From the NCBI RefSeq assembly GCF_001427525.1, contig NZ_LMGU01000002.1, positions 29,777 to 83,766 on the forward strand: DNA of 53,990 nucleotides, written 5' to 3'. Of the stretch, positions 43,637 to 52,598 are shown one piece after another. Both the position numbers and the translations under genes were made by a program. Source of the stretch: Microbacterium sp. Root61 (GTDB taxonomy: Bacteria; Actinomycetota; Actinomycetes; Actinomycetales; Microbacteriaceae). Every line of letters begins with the position of its first letter. Positions within the stretch are counted from its first letter, which is position 1. A model generated the notes under the pieces. The model was not told where the DNA came from, did not search any database, and saw nothing but the letters and a program-made list of their open reading frames with translations.

Positions 43637-45031
43637 ATGTCCGCATCATCGCAGTCCCCCGCAACACCATCCGGGTTCACCCCCACCGGAACCATCGCGT
43701 CGCACACCGACCGCCGCCGGGTCGTATTCGCGACCGTCGTGGGCACCACTGTCGAGTGGTACGACTTCTTCATCTACGCGACGGCCGTGGGCCTCGTCTT
43801 CGGCCAGCTGTTCTTCGCGCCGCTCGGCGCCAACAGTGCGATCGTCGCCTTCGCCACCGTGGGTGTCAGCTTCCTGTTCCGTCCCCTCGGTGCGTTCCTG
43901 GCCGGTCACTTCGGCGACAAGTACGGCCGCAAGGTCGTGCTGATGTGGACGCTGATCCTCATGGGTGCCGCGACGGCGCTCATCGGCCTGCTCCCGACGT
44001 ACGAGGCCATCGGCGTCTGGGCGCCGATCCTGCTCGTCCTGCTGCGCATCCTGCAGGGCGTGTCCGCGGGCGGCGAGTGGGGCGGCGCGGTCCTGATGGC
44101 CGTCGAGCACGCACCGAAGAAGCGCCGCGGCGCGTTCGGTGCCTCGCCGCAGATCGGTGTGCCGCTCGGCCTCCTGCTCGCCTCCGGCGTCATGGCGCTG
44201 ATGGCGATGATCGCCCCCGGCGACGCGTTCCTCGTGTGGGGATGGCGCATCCCGTTCCTGCTCAGCATCGTGCTGATCCTGGTCGGCTACTACATCCGCC
44301 GTCGCGTCGAGGAGAGCCCGGTGTTCGCCGAGCTGGCCATCCGCAAGGAGAAGGCGCGGATGCCGATCGTGACGCTGTTCCGCAAGCACTCGCTCCTCGT
44401 GCTCATCGCCGCACTCGTGTTCGCGGGCAACAACGCCGTCGGCTACATGACCACCGGCGGATACATCCAGGGCTACTCGACCAACCCCGACGGGCCGATC
44501 GGCCTCGAGCGCGGTCCCGTCCTGTGGGCCGTTACCGGCTCCGCCGTCACCTGGCTGCTCTCGACCCTGGCCGCGGGCTTCGTGTCCGACCGGATCGGTC
44601 GCCGCAACACGTACATCATCGGCTGGATCCTGCAGCTGGTCGGTGTGTTCACGCTCTTCCCGCTGGTGAACACCGGCGACATCTGGATGCTGTTCCTGGG
44701 CCTCGCGATCCTCACGATCGGCCTCGGCTTCACCTACGGGCCGCAGGCGGCGCTGTACTCGGAGCTGTTCCCGGCATCCATCCGCTTCTCCGGAGTGTCG
44801 ATCTCGTACGCGATCGGCGCGATCCTCGGTGGCGCGTTCGCTCCGACCATCGCGACCGCGCTCGTGCAGGCGACCGGTTCGACCCAGTCGGTCACCTGGT
44901 ATCTCGCCGGCATGACCGTCGTCGGCCTGCTCGCGACGCTGCTGCTGCGCGACCGCTCGGGCATCCCGCTCGGACCGGACCACGAGGCGGAGCAGTCCGT
45001 CAGCCCGATCTACGGCCTCGCCAAGGCCTGA
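43637..45031 (+). CDS. MFS transporter, metabolite:H+ symporter (MHS) family
   Basis: 464 residues, 12 helices. MHS signatures: VVGTTVEWYDFFIYATAVGLVFGQLFF in the first helix, GAFLAGHFGDKYGRKVVLMWT, LRILQGVSAGGEWGGAVLMAVEHAPKKRRG and GYMTTGGYIQGYSTNPDG. The family includes shikimate, proline/betaine and aromatic-acid permeases. Divergent from the hpa operon under shared control, so uptake of 4-hydroxy- or 3,4-dihydroxyphenylacetate is the likely role (inference). Confidence 0.9.
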   Translation: MSASSQSPATPSGFTPTGTIASHTDRRRVVFATVVGTTVEWYDFFIYATAVGLVFGQLFFAPLGANSAIVAFATVGVSFLFRPLGAFLAGHFGDKYGRKVVLMWTLILMGAATALIGLLPTYEAIGVWAPILLVLLRILQGVSAGGEWGGAVLMAVEHAPKKRRGAFGASPQIGVPLGLLLASGVMALMAMIAPGDAFLVWGWRIPFLLSIVLILVGYYIRRRVEESPVFAELAIRKEKARMPIVTLFRKHSLLVLIAALVFAGNNAVGYMTTGGYIQGYSTNPDGPIGLERGPVLWAVTGSAVTWLLSTLAAGFVSDRIGRRNTYIIGWILQLVGVFTLFPLVNTGDIWMLFLGLAILTIGLGFTYGPQAALYSELFPASIRFSGVSISYAIGAILGGAFAPTIATALVQATGSTQSVTWYLAGMTVVGLLATLLLRDRSGIPLGPDHEAEQSVSPIYGLAKA

Positions 45032-45056
45032 TCCGACCGGCCCGGCACCTGAGAGA

Positions 45057-45110
45057 GGGATTCCGGCCGAGACAGGGGGCATCGCCCCGTTTCTCGGCCG
45101 GGATCCCTTG
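45057..45110. terminator. Long hairpin terminator between convergent MFS and TetR genes
   Basis: GGGATTCCGGCCGAGA (45057-45072) pairs with TCTCGGCCGGGATCCC (45092-45107) with one G-T pair; an inner GGGG/CCCC pair closes a small loop. It lies 26 bp after the MFS stop and 37 bp from the TetR stop, so it can serve both. Confidence 0.75.
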
Positions 45111-45147
45111 TCTCGTGCGTGAGCGGGCGAGGGGCGGATGCTGCGGC

Positions 45148-45762
45148 TCAGCGCGTGCGCATGCCGTCGAGCACGACCGCCACGACGTCGTGGGCCAAGC
45201 GCTCTCGATCGACGGGGCCGCCGGGGCGGTACCACTCCACGATCGAGTTGACCATGCCGAAGATCAGGCGCGTCGCGACCGGGCCGTCGATGTCGTCGCG
45301 CACCACACCGGTGGACTGCGCCTCCACGACGAGTGCGGTGACGCGGTGGTCGAACGCGCGTCGTCGCTCGAGAGCGGCACGCTCCACGTCGCTGTTGCCG
45401 CGCACCCGCAGGAGCAGCGTGACGTAGGGGAGCCGGTCCACGAGCACGCGGACCGCCCCGCGCAGCACGGCGCCGAGCCGCTCGGCCGCGGTGCCGGTGC
45501 GCGCCTCCGGTTCGTCGAGCACGCCCTCCAGCCCGCTCAGCGCCTCGTCGAGGGCGAGCGTGAGGAGCTGCTCCTTCGAGTCGAAGTGGTGGTAGAGCGC
45601 TGACTTGGTCAGGCCGAGGCGCGCCGCGAGGTCGGCGACCGAGGTCGCGTCATACCCCTGCTCGATGAACAGGCCGACGGCGATCTCGAGTACCTGCGCC
45701 TTGTCGTAGCCGGGACGCCCGCGGCGCGGCGCCGTGCCGGCGGTGCGTTCGGGAGCGGACAT
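45148..45762 (-). CDS. TetR-family regulator (PaaR candidate)
   Basis: 204 residues. The N-terminal HTH is LEIAVGLFIEQGYDATSVADLAARLGLTKSALYHHFDSKEQLL (about 25-67); the C-terminal domain is the TetR_C kind with VLRGAVRVLVDRLPYVTLLLRVRG. It is divergent from paaJ, 150 bp away, and a 16-bp operator-like sequence sits at both paa promoters (45851-45866 and 52569-52584). TetR-type PaaR proteins that respond to phenylacetyl-CoA are known in actinobacteria and Thermus; assignment here rests on this context. Confidence 0.88.
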   Translation of the reverse strand: MSAPERTAGTAPRRGRPGYDKAQVLEIAVGLFIEQGYDATSVADLAARLGLTKSALYHHFDSKEQLLTLALDEALSGLEGVLDEPEARTGTAAERLGAVLRGAVRVLVDRLPYVTLLLRVRGNSDVERAALERRRAFDHRVTALVVEAQSTGVVRDDIDGPVATRLIFGMVNSIVEWYRPGGPVDRERLAHDVVAVVLDGMRTR

Positions 45763-45824
45763 TGCACCAGTGTCGCACTCTCGTCGAGCGGGTGTCGCTC
45801 GACGCCGTTGCGGGCCAGGATGTT

Positions 45825-45866
45825 TTGCGTCACGTCGCCGATCTGCTATTACTGAACGATCGGTTA
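45825..45866 (+). promoter_or_regulatory. paaJ promoter with PaaR-type operator, site 1
   Basis: TTGCGT (45825-45830), 16 bases, TATTAC (45847-45852) is a usable promoter. ACTGAACGATCGGTTA (45851-45866) overlaps its -10 and agrees with site 2 at 13 of 16 positions. It is only a partial palindrome, so it may bind more weakly than site 2. Confidence 0.65.
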
Positions 45867-45915
45867 GCTATTCGAGCGACGCGGTCCACATCGAGGTGGA
45901 CCGGAGAGGATGACG

Positions 45916-47106
45916 ATGTCCGAGGCTTATCTCGTCGGAGGCGTGCGCACGCCGGTCGGCCGCTACGGCGGCACCCTGGCGGGTGTGCGGCCCGACGATC
46001 TCGCCGCGCTCGTCGTCGCGAACGCCGTGGAGCGATCGGGGCTGCCCGCGGCGATGGTCGAGGAGGTCATCCTCGGGGCCGCGAACCAGGCGGGGGAGGA
46101 CAACCGCAACGTCGCGCGGCTGGCCGTGCTGCTGGCCGGGCTCCCGGACGAGGTCCCCGGGATCACCGTCAACCGCCTGTGCGCGTCGGGGATGTCGGCG
46201 ATCGCGCTCGCGGCGCAGGCGATCCGCGCGGGCGATGCCGACGCGATGATCGCGGGCGGCGTCGAGTCGATGACGCGCGCGCCGTGGGTGCAGGCCAAGC
46301 CCGACCGCGCGTGGGCGAAGCCCGGCGCCGCGTTCGACACCTCGATCGGGTGGCGGTTCACCAATCCCCGCATCGCCGCGCGGGAGAAGGCCACATTCTC
46401 GATGCCCGAGACGGCGGAGGAGGTCGCCCGGGTGGACGGCATCTCCCGAGCGGATGCGGATGCCTTCGCGCTGCGCAGCCACGAGCGGGCGATCGCCGCC
46501 ATCGACGCCGGGCGATTCGCCGATGAGATCGTCGCCGTCCCGACCCGGACCGGCGAGGTCGCCGTGGACGAGGGGCCGCGGCGCGACACCTCGCTGGAGT
46601 CGCTCGCGGGCCTGCGCCCGGTCGTCGCCGGGGGCGAGGTCGTCACCGCCGGCAACTCGAGCACGCTCAACGACGGCGCATCCGCGATCGTCGTAGCGTC
46701 CGGCGCGGCCGTCGAGCGCCACGGGCTCCGCCCGCGTGCCCGGATCGTGGCCTCGGCCAGCGCCGCGCTCGCCCCCGAGATCATGGGGCTGGGGCCCGTC
46801 CCCGCGACGCAGAAGGCGCTCGCCAAGGCCGGACTCACGATCGCCGACATCGGTGCGGTCGAGCTCAACGAGGCCTTCGCCTCGCAGTCGCTCGCATGTA
46901 TCCGCAGGCTCGGTCTCGACCCGGAGATCGTCAACGCCGACGGCGGGGCGATCGCGCTCGGCCACCCGCTCGGTTCCAGCGGCGCCCGCATCATCGTCAC
47001 CCTGCTCGGTCGCATGGATCGCGAAGGCGCCCGGTACGGCCTGGCCACGATGTGCGTCGGCATCGGGCAGGGCACCGCCATGATCGTCGAGCGGATCGAT
47101 GCGTGA
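45916..47106 (+). CDS. paaJ: Acetyl-CoA acyltransferase: 3-oxoadipyl-CoA / 3-oxo-5,6-dehydrosuberyl-CoA thiolase
   Basis: Cleaves the C8 and C6 beta-ketoacyl-CoA intermediates of phenylacetate breakdown with CoA. 396 residues from the ATG at 45916, six bases after GGAGAGG; an in-frame ATG at 45910 has no spacing. Catalytic Cys89 in NRLCASGMSAIA, GGVESMTRAPW, NSSTLNDGASA, the His of ADGGAIALGHPLGSSGARI and the Cys of ATMCVGIGQGTAMI. First gene of the paaJ-F-H-Z-I-K run; its end overlaps the hydratase gene by 8 bp. Confidence 0.93.
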   Translation: MSEAYLVGGVRTPVGRYGGTLAGVRPDDLAALVVANAVERSGLPAAMVEEVILGAANQAGEDNRNVARLAVLLAGLPDEVPGITVNRLCASGMSAIALAAQAIRAGDADAMIAGGVESMTRAPWVQAKPDRAWAKPGAAFDTSIGWRFTNPRIAAREKATFSMPETAEEVARVDGISRADADAFALRSHERAIAAIDAGRFADEIVAVPTRTGEVAVDEGPRRDTSLESLAGLRPVVAGGEVVTAGNSSTLNDGASAIVVASGAAVERHGLRPRARIVASASAALAPEIMGLGPVPATQKALAKAGLTIADIGAVELNEAFASQSLACIRRLGLDPEIVNADGGAIALGHPLGSSGARIIVTLLGRMDREGARYGLATMCVGIGQGTAMIVERIDA

Positions 47107-47836
47107 GTCGCTGCGTGTAGACAGCGGCGACGACCGCGTCGTCGTGACCCTGGCGCGCCCCGAGGTGCGCAACGCGATCGATCAGGACATGATCGACGGC
47201 CTGCACGAGGTGTGCGCCGAACTGGAGGAGCGCCCGCGCACGCTCATCCTGACGGGCTCGGGCGGTGTTTTCGCCTCCGGAGCCGACATCGCCCAGCTGC
47301 GCGAGCGACGCGCTCCCGATGCCCGTCGCGGCATCAACTCCGCCGCATTCCAGCGCATCCACGCCCTGCCGATGCCCGTCATCGCGGCGATCGACGGGTA
47401 TGCGCTCGGGGGAGGCGCCGAGCTGGCGTACGCGGCCGACCTCCGCATCGGCACGCCGCGCGTCAAGATCGGCAATCCGGAGACGGGCCTCGGCATCATC
47501 GCCGCGGCGGGCGCCACCTGGCGGCTGCCGGAGATCGCAGGGCACGCGCGCGCGGCCGAACTGCTGCTGACCGGACGGATCCTGGATGCCGCGGAAGCCG
47601 TGGCGTGGGGAGTCCTCTCGTCGCTGCACGACCCGGAGGACCTCCTGCCGGCCGCCCACGCGCTCGCCGACCGCATCGCCGCGAACGACCCGCTCGCGAC
47701 CCGGCACACCAAGACCGCGCTCGCCGCACCGGCGGACGCCCACCCCGCGATCGAGCTCGAGCTGCAGGCGGAGCTCTTCGAGAGCCCGGAGAAGGAGCGA
47801 CGCATGACCGCGTTCCTGGAGAGGCGCGCGCGATGA
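47099..47836 (+). CDS. paaF: Enoyl-CoA hydratase (2,3-dehydroadipyl-CoA hydratase, PaaF-like)
   Basis: 245 residues, crotonase fold: VTLARPEVRNAIDQDM, the oxyanion-hole loops GVFASGADIAQL and AAIDGYALGGGAELAYAADLRI, and both catalytic glutamates of hydratases (NPETGLGII and the Glu of RAAELLLTGRI). Having both Glu residues favours the hydratase PaaF over the isomerase PaaG, which lacks one. Which step it catalyses here is still inference, and only one crotonase gene is in the window. Overlaps paaJ and paaH. Confidence 0.85.
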   Translation: MRESLRVDSGDDRVVVTLARPEVRNAIDQDMIDGLHEVCAELEERPRTLILTGSGGVFASGADIAQLRERRAPDARRGINSAAFQRIHALPMPVIAAIDGYALGGGAELAYAADLRIGTPRVKIGNPETGLGIIAAAGATWRLPEIAGHARAAELLLTGRILDAAEAVAWGVLSSLHDPEDLLPAAHALADRIAANDPLATRHTKTALAAPADAHPAIELELQAELFESPEKERRMTAFLERRAR

Positions 47837-48705
47837 CCGGCGAAACGGTTGAGCCACAGGTCCCCGCGCGGGTCGGAGTGGTCGGCGGGGGCCGCATGGG
47901 CGCCGGGATCGCGCACGCCTTCGTCCTCGCCGGCGCCGAGGTGATCGTCGTCGAACGCGACGCGGAGGCGGCGGGCGCGGCATCCGCTCGTGTTCTTGAC
48001 TCGGTGCGCCGCACCGTCGATCGCGGAGCCACAGATCGCCCCCTCGAGGACCTGCGCGCAGCCCTCACGACGGCGACGGATGCCGCGGCTCTGGCCGGCT
48101 GCGGGCTCGTCATCGAGGCAGTTCCGGAGGACGGCGCACTCAAGGCCGACGCGCTCGCCCGCGCTGAACGCGTGCTCGACCGCACTGCCGCCCTGGCCAC
48201 GAACACCTCGTCGATGTCGATCGACGGCCTCGCCGCGGGTCTGGAGCGCCCCGGCCGGTTCGTCGGTCTCCACTTCTTCAACCCGGTGCCCGCATCCCTG
48301 CTGGTCGAGGTCGTCGTCGGCACCGCGACGGAGCCCACCCTCGTCCAGGACGCCCGCGGATGGGTCGCCGCGCTCGGCAAGACCGCGGTCGTGGTCCGCG
48401 ATGCGCCGGGGTTCGCGTCCAGCCGGCTCGGGGTCGTCCTCGGTCTGGAGGCGATCCGCATGCTCGAGGAGGGCGTCGCCTCGGCCGCCGATATCGACGC
48501 GGCGATGGAGCTGGGCTACCGGCATCCGATGGGTCCGTTGCGCACCACCGACATCGTCGGCCTCGACGTGCGCCTCGGCATCGCGGAAGAACTTCACGCA
48601 CGCCTGGGCGACCGGTTCGCCCCGCCCGAGCTGCTGCGGCGCCTCGTCGCCGACGGACACCTGGGGCGCAAGACCGGCCGCGGTTTCTACGAATGGAGCG
48701 AATGA
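47833..48705 (+). CDS. paaH: 3-hydroxyadipyl-CoA dehydrogenase
   Basis: 290 residues; the ATG at 47833 overlaps the hydratase stop (ATGA). NAD site VGVVGGGRMGAGIAHAFVLAGAEVIVVERD (about 15-44), catalytic motif FVGLHFFNPVPASLLVEVV, the linker VVVRDAPGFASSRL and the C-terminal MELGYRHPMGPLRTTDIVGLD then DGHLGRKTGRGFYEWS. Standard length for single-domain 3-hydroxyacyl-CoA dehydrogenases. It oxidises 3-hydroxyadipyl-CoA to 3-oxoadipyl-CoA for PaaJ. Confidence 0.93.
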   Translation: MTGETVEPQVPARVGVVGGGRMGAGIAHAFVLAGAEVIVVERDAEAAGAASARVLDSVRRTVDRGATDRPLEDLRAALTTATDAAALAGCGLVIEAVPEDGALKADALARAERVLDRTAALATNTSSMSIDGLAAGLERPGRFVGLHFFNPVPASLLVEVVVGTATEPTLVQDARGWVAALGKTAVVVRDAPGFASSRLGVVLGLEAIRMLEEGVASAADIDAAMELGYRHPMGPLRTTDIVGLDVRLGIAEELHARLGDRFAPPELLRRLVADGHLGRKTGRGFYEWSE

Positions 48706-50783
48706 TGAGCGACATCCTCCCCAGCTACGTCCTCGGAAGCTGGTGGACCCCCGCAGCGGACGCGGATGCGGTCACCGTGCGGGACGCGTCGACCGGGGAG
48801 CCGGTCGCGCGCGTCAGCACGGAAGGTCTGGACCTCGCGGCAGTGCTCGAGTACGCGCGCACCGCCGGGCAGCGCAGTCTCGGCGCGCTGACCTTCCATC
48901 AGCGCGCGCTGCTGCTCAAGCAGTTCGGCGCTGCGCTCACCGAGCGCAAGCAGGAGTTGTACGACCTCTCGAAGCATGCCGGCGCGACCATGCGCGACTC
49001 GCTGAGCGACATCGACGGCGGCATCGGCGTGCTGTTCACCTACTCGTCCAAGGGTCGGCGCGACCTGCCGAACGGGCAGGTCTACCTCGACGGACCGGTC
49101 GAATCGCTGTCGAAGGACGGTTCATTCCTCGGGCGGCATGTGTACACCCGGCTGCCCGGCGTCGCCGTGCAGATCAACGCCTTCAACTTCCCCACGTGGG
49201 GTGCCCTGGAGAAATTCGCCCCCGCGTTCCTCGCCGGCGTGCCGACGGTCGTCAAACCCGCCACTCCGACCGGCTACGTCGCGGAGGCATGGGTGCGCAT
49301 CCTCGTGGAGACGGGGCTCCTGCCCGAAGGATCGCTGCAGCTGGTCAGCGGCAGCGTGCCCGGCCTGTTCGACCACCTCCGCCTCGGCGACCTCGTCGGC
49401 TTCACCGGCAGCGCTTCTACGGCGGAAGGGCTGCGCGCCCACGCCAGCGTGCAGACCGGGGGCGTGCGGTTCACGAGCGAGACCGACTCGATCAACGCGT
49501 CCGTGCTCGGCCCGGACGCGGCCGAGGGCACGCCCGAGTTCGACGCCTACGTCAAGCAGCTGCTGGTCGAGCTGACCACCAAGGCAGGGCAGAAATGCAC
49601 CGCGATCCGGCGGGCGATCGTGCCGGAGGGCAGTGTCGACGCCCTGGTCGAGGCCGTGCGCGCCAAGATCGCCGAACGCGTCGTGATCGGCGACCCGCAC
49701 GCCGAGTCCGTCACGATGGGCCCGCTCGTCTCGCTCGCGCAGCGCGACGAGGTGCTGCGGTCGGTCGCCGCGCTGGAGGCGGCCGGCGGTCGCGTGCTGC
49801 TCGGCTCGACCGATGCGCCCGAGGTCGTGCGGGCCGACGGCACGGTCGGCAGTGCCGGAGAAGGCGCCTTCGTCGCGCCGCTCCTCCTCGGATTCGCGGA
49901 TGCCTCGGCAGCCGCCGTGCACGACGTCGAGGCCTTCGGACCCGTCGCCAGCGTGCTGTCGTACCGCACCCTCGACGAAGCCGCCGACCTGGTCGCCCGC
50001 GGGGGCGGCTCGCTCGTCACCAGCGTCGCGACGAACGACCCCGCCGTGGCGGCGGCACTGCTGCCGCGCATCGCCGCATTCAACGGGCGACTCCTGTTCC
50101 TGGACCGCGCCGACGCGCGCACCTCGACAGGGCACGGCTCGCCGGTGCCGCACCTGGTGCACGGCGGCCCAGGGCGCGCCGGCGGCGGCGAAGAGCTGGG
50201 CGGTATCCGGGCCGTGCTGCACCACATGCAGCGCACCGCCGTGCAGGGTTCGCCCGAGATGCTGACGGCCCTCACCGGGGTGTGGCATCAGGGGGCGGCA
50301 TCCCGCAGCGACCGGCATCCGTTCCGCAAATCGCTCGCCGAGCTGGCCATCGGCGACCAGCTCGCCTCGGCGTCGCGCGTCGTCACGCTCGAGGACATCG
50401 AGACCTTCGCGAACTTCACCGGCGACCTGTTCTACGCGCACATGGACGAAGAGGCCGCCGCGGCCAACCCGTTCTTCCCCGGCCGCGTCGCGCACGGATA
50501 CCTGCTGGTGTCGTGGGCCGCCGGGCTGTTCGTCGACCCCGACCCGGGGCCGGTGCTGGCCAACTACGGCCTTGAGAATCTGCGGTTCGTGACGCCGGTC
50601 TCGCCCGACGACGAGATCCGCGTCGTGCTGACCGCGAAGCAGATCACCCCGCGCGAGACCGACGAGTACGGCGAGGTGCGCTGGGACGCCCTCATCCTCA
50701 ACCAGAACGACGAGGTCGTCGCGACGTACGACGTGCTGACGCTCGTCGCCAAGGAGTACGAGTCCGCGGAGCCGGTGTCATGA
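48705..50783 (+). CDS. paaZ: Bifunctional oxepin-CoA hydrolase / 3-oxo-5,6-dehydrosuberyl-CoA semialdehyde dehydrogenase
   Basis: Opens the oxepin-CoA ring and oxidises the aldehyde formed. 692 residues from the ATG at 48705 (GGAG seven bases upstream; the adjacent ATG at 48702 is worse spaced). Residues about 1-525 are an aldehyde dehydrogenase with Glu258 (FTSETDSIN) and Cys298 (KAGQKCTAIRR). Residues about 535-690 are a MaoC-type hydratase with ETFANFTGDLFYAHMDEEAA and VAHGYLLVSWAAGLF. Both activities look intact. In the middle of an overlapping run of genes. Confidence 0.95.
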   Translation: MSDILPSYVLGSWWTPAADADAVTVRDASTGEPVARVSTEGLDLAAVLEYARTAGQRSLGALTFHQRALLLKQFGAALTERKQELYDLSKHAGATMRDSLSDIDGGIGVLFTYSSKGRRDLPNGQVYLDGPVESLSKDGSFLGRHVYTRLPGVAVQINAFNFPTWGALEKFAPAFLAGVPTVVKPATPTGYVAEAWVRILVETGLLPEGSLQLVSGSVPGLFDHLRLGDLVGFTGSASTAEGLRAHASVQTGGVRFTSETDSINASVLGPDAAEGTPEFDAYVKQLLVELTTKAGQKCTAIRRAIVPEGSVDALVEAVRAKIAERVVIGDPHAESVTMGPLVSLAQRDEVLRSVAALEAAGGRVLLGSTDAPEVVRADGTVGSAGEGAFVAPLLLGFADASAAAVHDVEAFGPVASVLSYRTLDEAADLVARGGGSLVTSVATNDPAVAAALLPRIAAFNGRLLFLDRADARTSTGHGSPVPHLVHGGPGRAGGGEELGGIRAVLHHMQRTAVQGSPEMLTALTGVWHQGAASRSDRHPFRKSLAELAIGDQLASASRVVTLEDIETFANFTGDLFYAHMDEEAAAANPFFPGRVAHGYLLVSWAAGLFVDPDPGPVLANYGLENLRFVTPVSPDDEIRVVLTAKQITPRETDEYGEVRWDALILNQNDEVVATYDVLTLVAKEYESAEPVS

Positions 50784-51232
50784 CTCCGCCTGTCGGCACC
50801 GACCCGCCGCTGCGGCCCATGCTGCAGCGCGACAACGTGTTCCGTGCGCTCGGCATGGTCCTCGAGCGGGACGAACCCGGCGAGGCCGTCATATCGATGC
50901 AGGTGCGCGAAGACATGCTCAACGGCTTCGCCATCACCCACGGCGGGCTGGTGTTCGCCCTCGCCGACACCGCCTTCGCGATCGCGTGCAACGAGGACGA
51001 GGAGGTGACGGTCGCCGCCGGTGCCGACATCGCCTTCCTCGCCTCGACGCGCCTCGGGCAGACGCTCACCGCGCACGCCCGGCGGCGCGCGCTCGTGGGC
51101 CGGGCGGGACTCTACGACGTGACCATCACGGACGAGACCGGCGCGGTGGTCGCGGAGTTCCGCGGCCGATCGCTCACCACGCGGCGGTCTACTGCCCACC
51201 CCTCCGCGACCACGCAGGGACAGGAGCGATGA
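50780..51232 (+). CDS. paaI: Hydroxyphenylacetyl-CoA thioesterase
   Basis: 150 residues, hotdog fold. The active-site helix ITHGGLVFALADTAFAIACN (about 53-72) has the HGGxxFxLAD signature with the catalytic Asp; FLASTRLGQTLTAHA and GLYDVTITDETG follow. Frees CoA from dead-end phenylacetyl-CoA derivatives. It overlaps paaZ by four bases (ATGA). An extended C-terminal tail (STAHPSATTQGQER) carries the ribosome binding site of paaK. Confidence 0.93.
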   Translation: MTPPVGTDPPLRPMLQRDNVFRALGMVLERDEPGEAVISMQVREDMLNGFAITHGGLVFALADTAFAIACNEDEEVTVAAGADIAFLASTRLGQTLTAHARRRALVGRAGLYDVTITDETGAVVAEFRGRSLTTRRSTAHPSATTQGQER

Positions 51233-52527
51233 TGCTCGAGGACGCCGGGGCGGAGAACCTCGACCCCGAGGAGTGCATGAGCCGCGCCGAGATCGAGGCG
51301 CTGCAGCTCGAACGACTGCAATGGACCGTGCGGCACGCGTACGAGAACGTGCCGCTGTACACCCGCAAGCTCGACGAGGCGGGTGTGAAGCCCACCGACA
51401 TCCGCTCGCTCGAGGATCTGCGTCGACTGCCCTTCACGACGAAGGAGGACCTGCGCCAGACCTACCCGTTCGGGATGTTCGCGGTGCCGATGGGCCGGGT
51501 GCGCCGCATCCACGCGTCGTCCGGCACCACGGGACGCCCGACCGTCGTCGGCTACACGCAGACCGACCTCGACAACTGGGCCACCTTGGTCGCGCGCTCG
51601 CTGCGGGCGAGCGGGGTGCGGCCCGGCATGAAGGTGCACAACGCCTACGGATACGGGCTGTTCACCGGGGGACTGGGCGCGCACGCCGGCATCGAGAAGC
51701 TCGGTGCGACAGTCATCCCCGTCTCCGGCGGTCAGACGGCGCGTCAGGTGCAGCTCATCCGCGACTTCGAGCCGGACGTCATCATGTGCACGCCGAGCTA
51801 CCTGCTCACGATCGCCGACGCCATGGAAGGCGCCGGCATCGACCCCCGCAGCACCTCACTGAAGGTCGCGATCCTCGGAGCCGAGCCCTGGACCAATCAG
51901 ATGCGCGCCGAGCTCGAACGGCGCCTCGGCATCGATGCGGTGGACATCTACGGGCTCAGTGAGGTGATGGGCCCCGGTGTCGGGAACGAGTGCATCGAGA
52001 CGAAGGACGGCCCGCACCTGTGGGAGGACCACTTCCTGCCGGAGGTCATCGACGAGGACGGCGAGCCGCTGCCGGACGGGGAGCGGGGCGAGCTGGTGTT
52101 CACGTCGCTGACCAAAGAGGCGTTCCCGGTGCTGCGCTATCGCACGCGGGACCTCACGCGCCTCCTGCCGGGCACCGCCCGACCCGGGATGCGGCGCATG
52201 GAGAAGATCACCGGGCGCAACGACGACATGATCATCCTGCGCGGCGTGAACATCTTTCCGACGCAGATCGAGGAGCTCGTGCTCGGCATCGAGACGCTCA
52301 CTCCGCACTTCGTCATCGAGCTCACCCGTGAGGGCGGGCGCGACGCGATGACGGTGCGCATCGAGCGGCATCCGAATCTGAACCGCGAGACGTGCCAGGC
52401 GGCCACCGTGGTGCTCGCGCAGCGCATCAAGACGCACATCGGATCCACCGTCGCGGTGCAGCTCGAAGAGCCGGGCGCCCTGCCGCGCAGCGAGGGCAAG
52501 TACAAGCGGGTCTACGACCTGCGCTGA
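51232..52527 (+). CDS. paaK: Phenylacetate-CoA ligase
   Basis: Activates phenylacetate with ATP and CoA, the entry step. 431 residues, the normal size. AMP-binding motifs: [18 protein letters not shown] (P-loop), [52 protein letters not shown], and the C-terminal [24 protein letters not shown] with the final catalytic Lys in [11 protein letters not shown]. Two adjacent ATGs (51229 and 51232); the second is better spaced from AGGAG. Last gene of the first paa unit. Confidence 0.95.
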   Translation: MLEDAGAENLDPEECMSRAEIEALQLERLQWTVRHAYENVPLYTRKLDEAGVKPTDIRSLEDLRRLPFTTKEDLRQTYPFGMFAVPMGRVRRIHASSGTTGRPTVVGYTQTDLDNWATLVARSLRASGVRPGMKVHNAYGYGLFTGGLGAHAGIEKLGATVIPVSGGQTARQVQLIRDFEPDVIMCTPSYLLTIADAMEGAGIDPRSTSLKVAILGAEPWTNQMRAELERRLGIDAVDIYGLSEVMGPGVGNECIETKDGPHLWEDHFLPEVIDEDGEPLPDGERGELVFTSLTKEAFPVLRYRTRDLTRLLPGTARPGMRRMEKITGRNDDMIILRGVNIFPTQIEELVLGIETLTPHFVIELTREGGRDAMTVRIERHPNLNRETCQAATVVLAQRIKTHIGSTVAVQLEEPGALPRSEGKYKRVYDLR

Positions 52528-52533
52528 GCGTTC

Positions 52534-52584
52534 TTGCCCCGCGTCGGTCCTGCGCGTACACTTTACTGACCGAACGTTCTGTTA
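52534..52584 (+). promoter_or_regulatory. paaA promoter with PaaR-type operator, site 2
   Basis: TTGCCC (52534-52539), 17 bases, TACACT (52557-52562). Just downstream ACCGAACGTTCTGTTA (52569-52584) covers the expected start point; its core ACCGAACGTTCTGT matches its reverse complement at 12 of 14 positions. Site 1 at 45851-45866 shares 13 of 16 bases. A repressor here would block initiation directly. Confidence 0.75.
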
Positions 52585-52598
52585 TTAAGGAGTCGATG

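Noticed and set aside
45910..45915. Upstream ATG of paaJ
   Set aside because: The ribosome binding site GGAGAGG directly touches this ATG; the ATG at 45916 has proper spacing.
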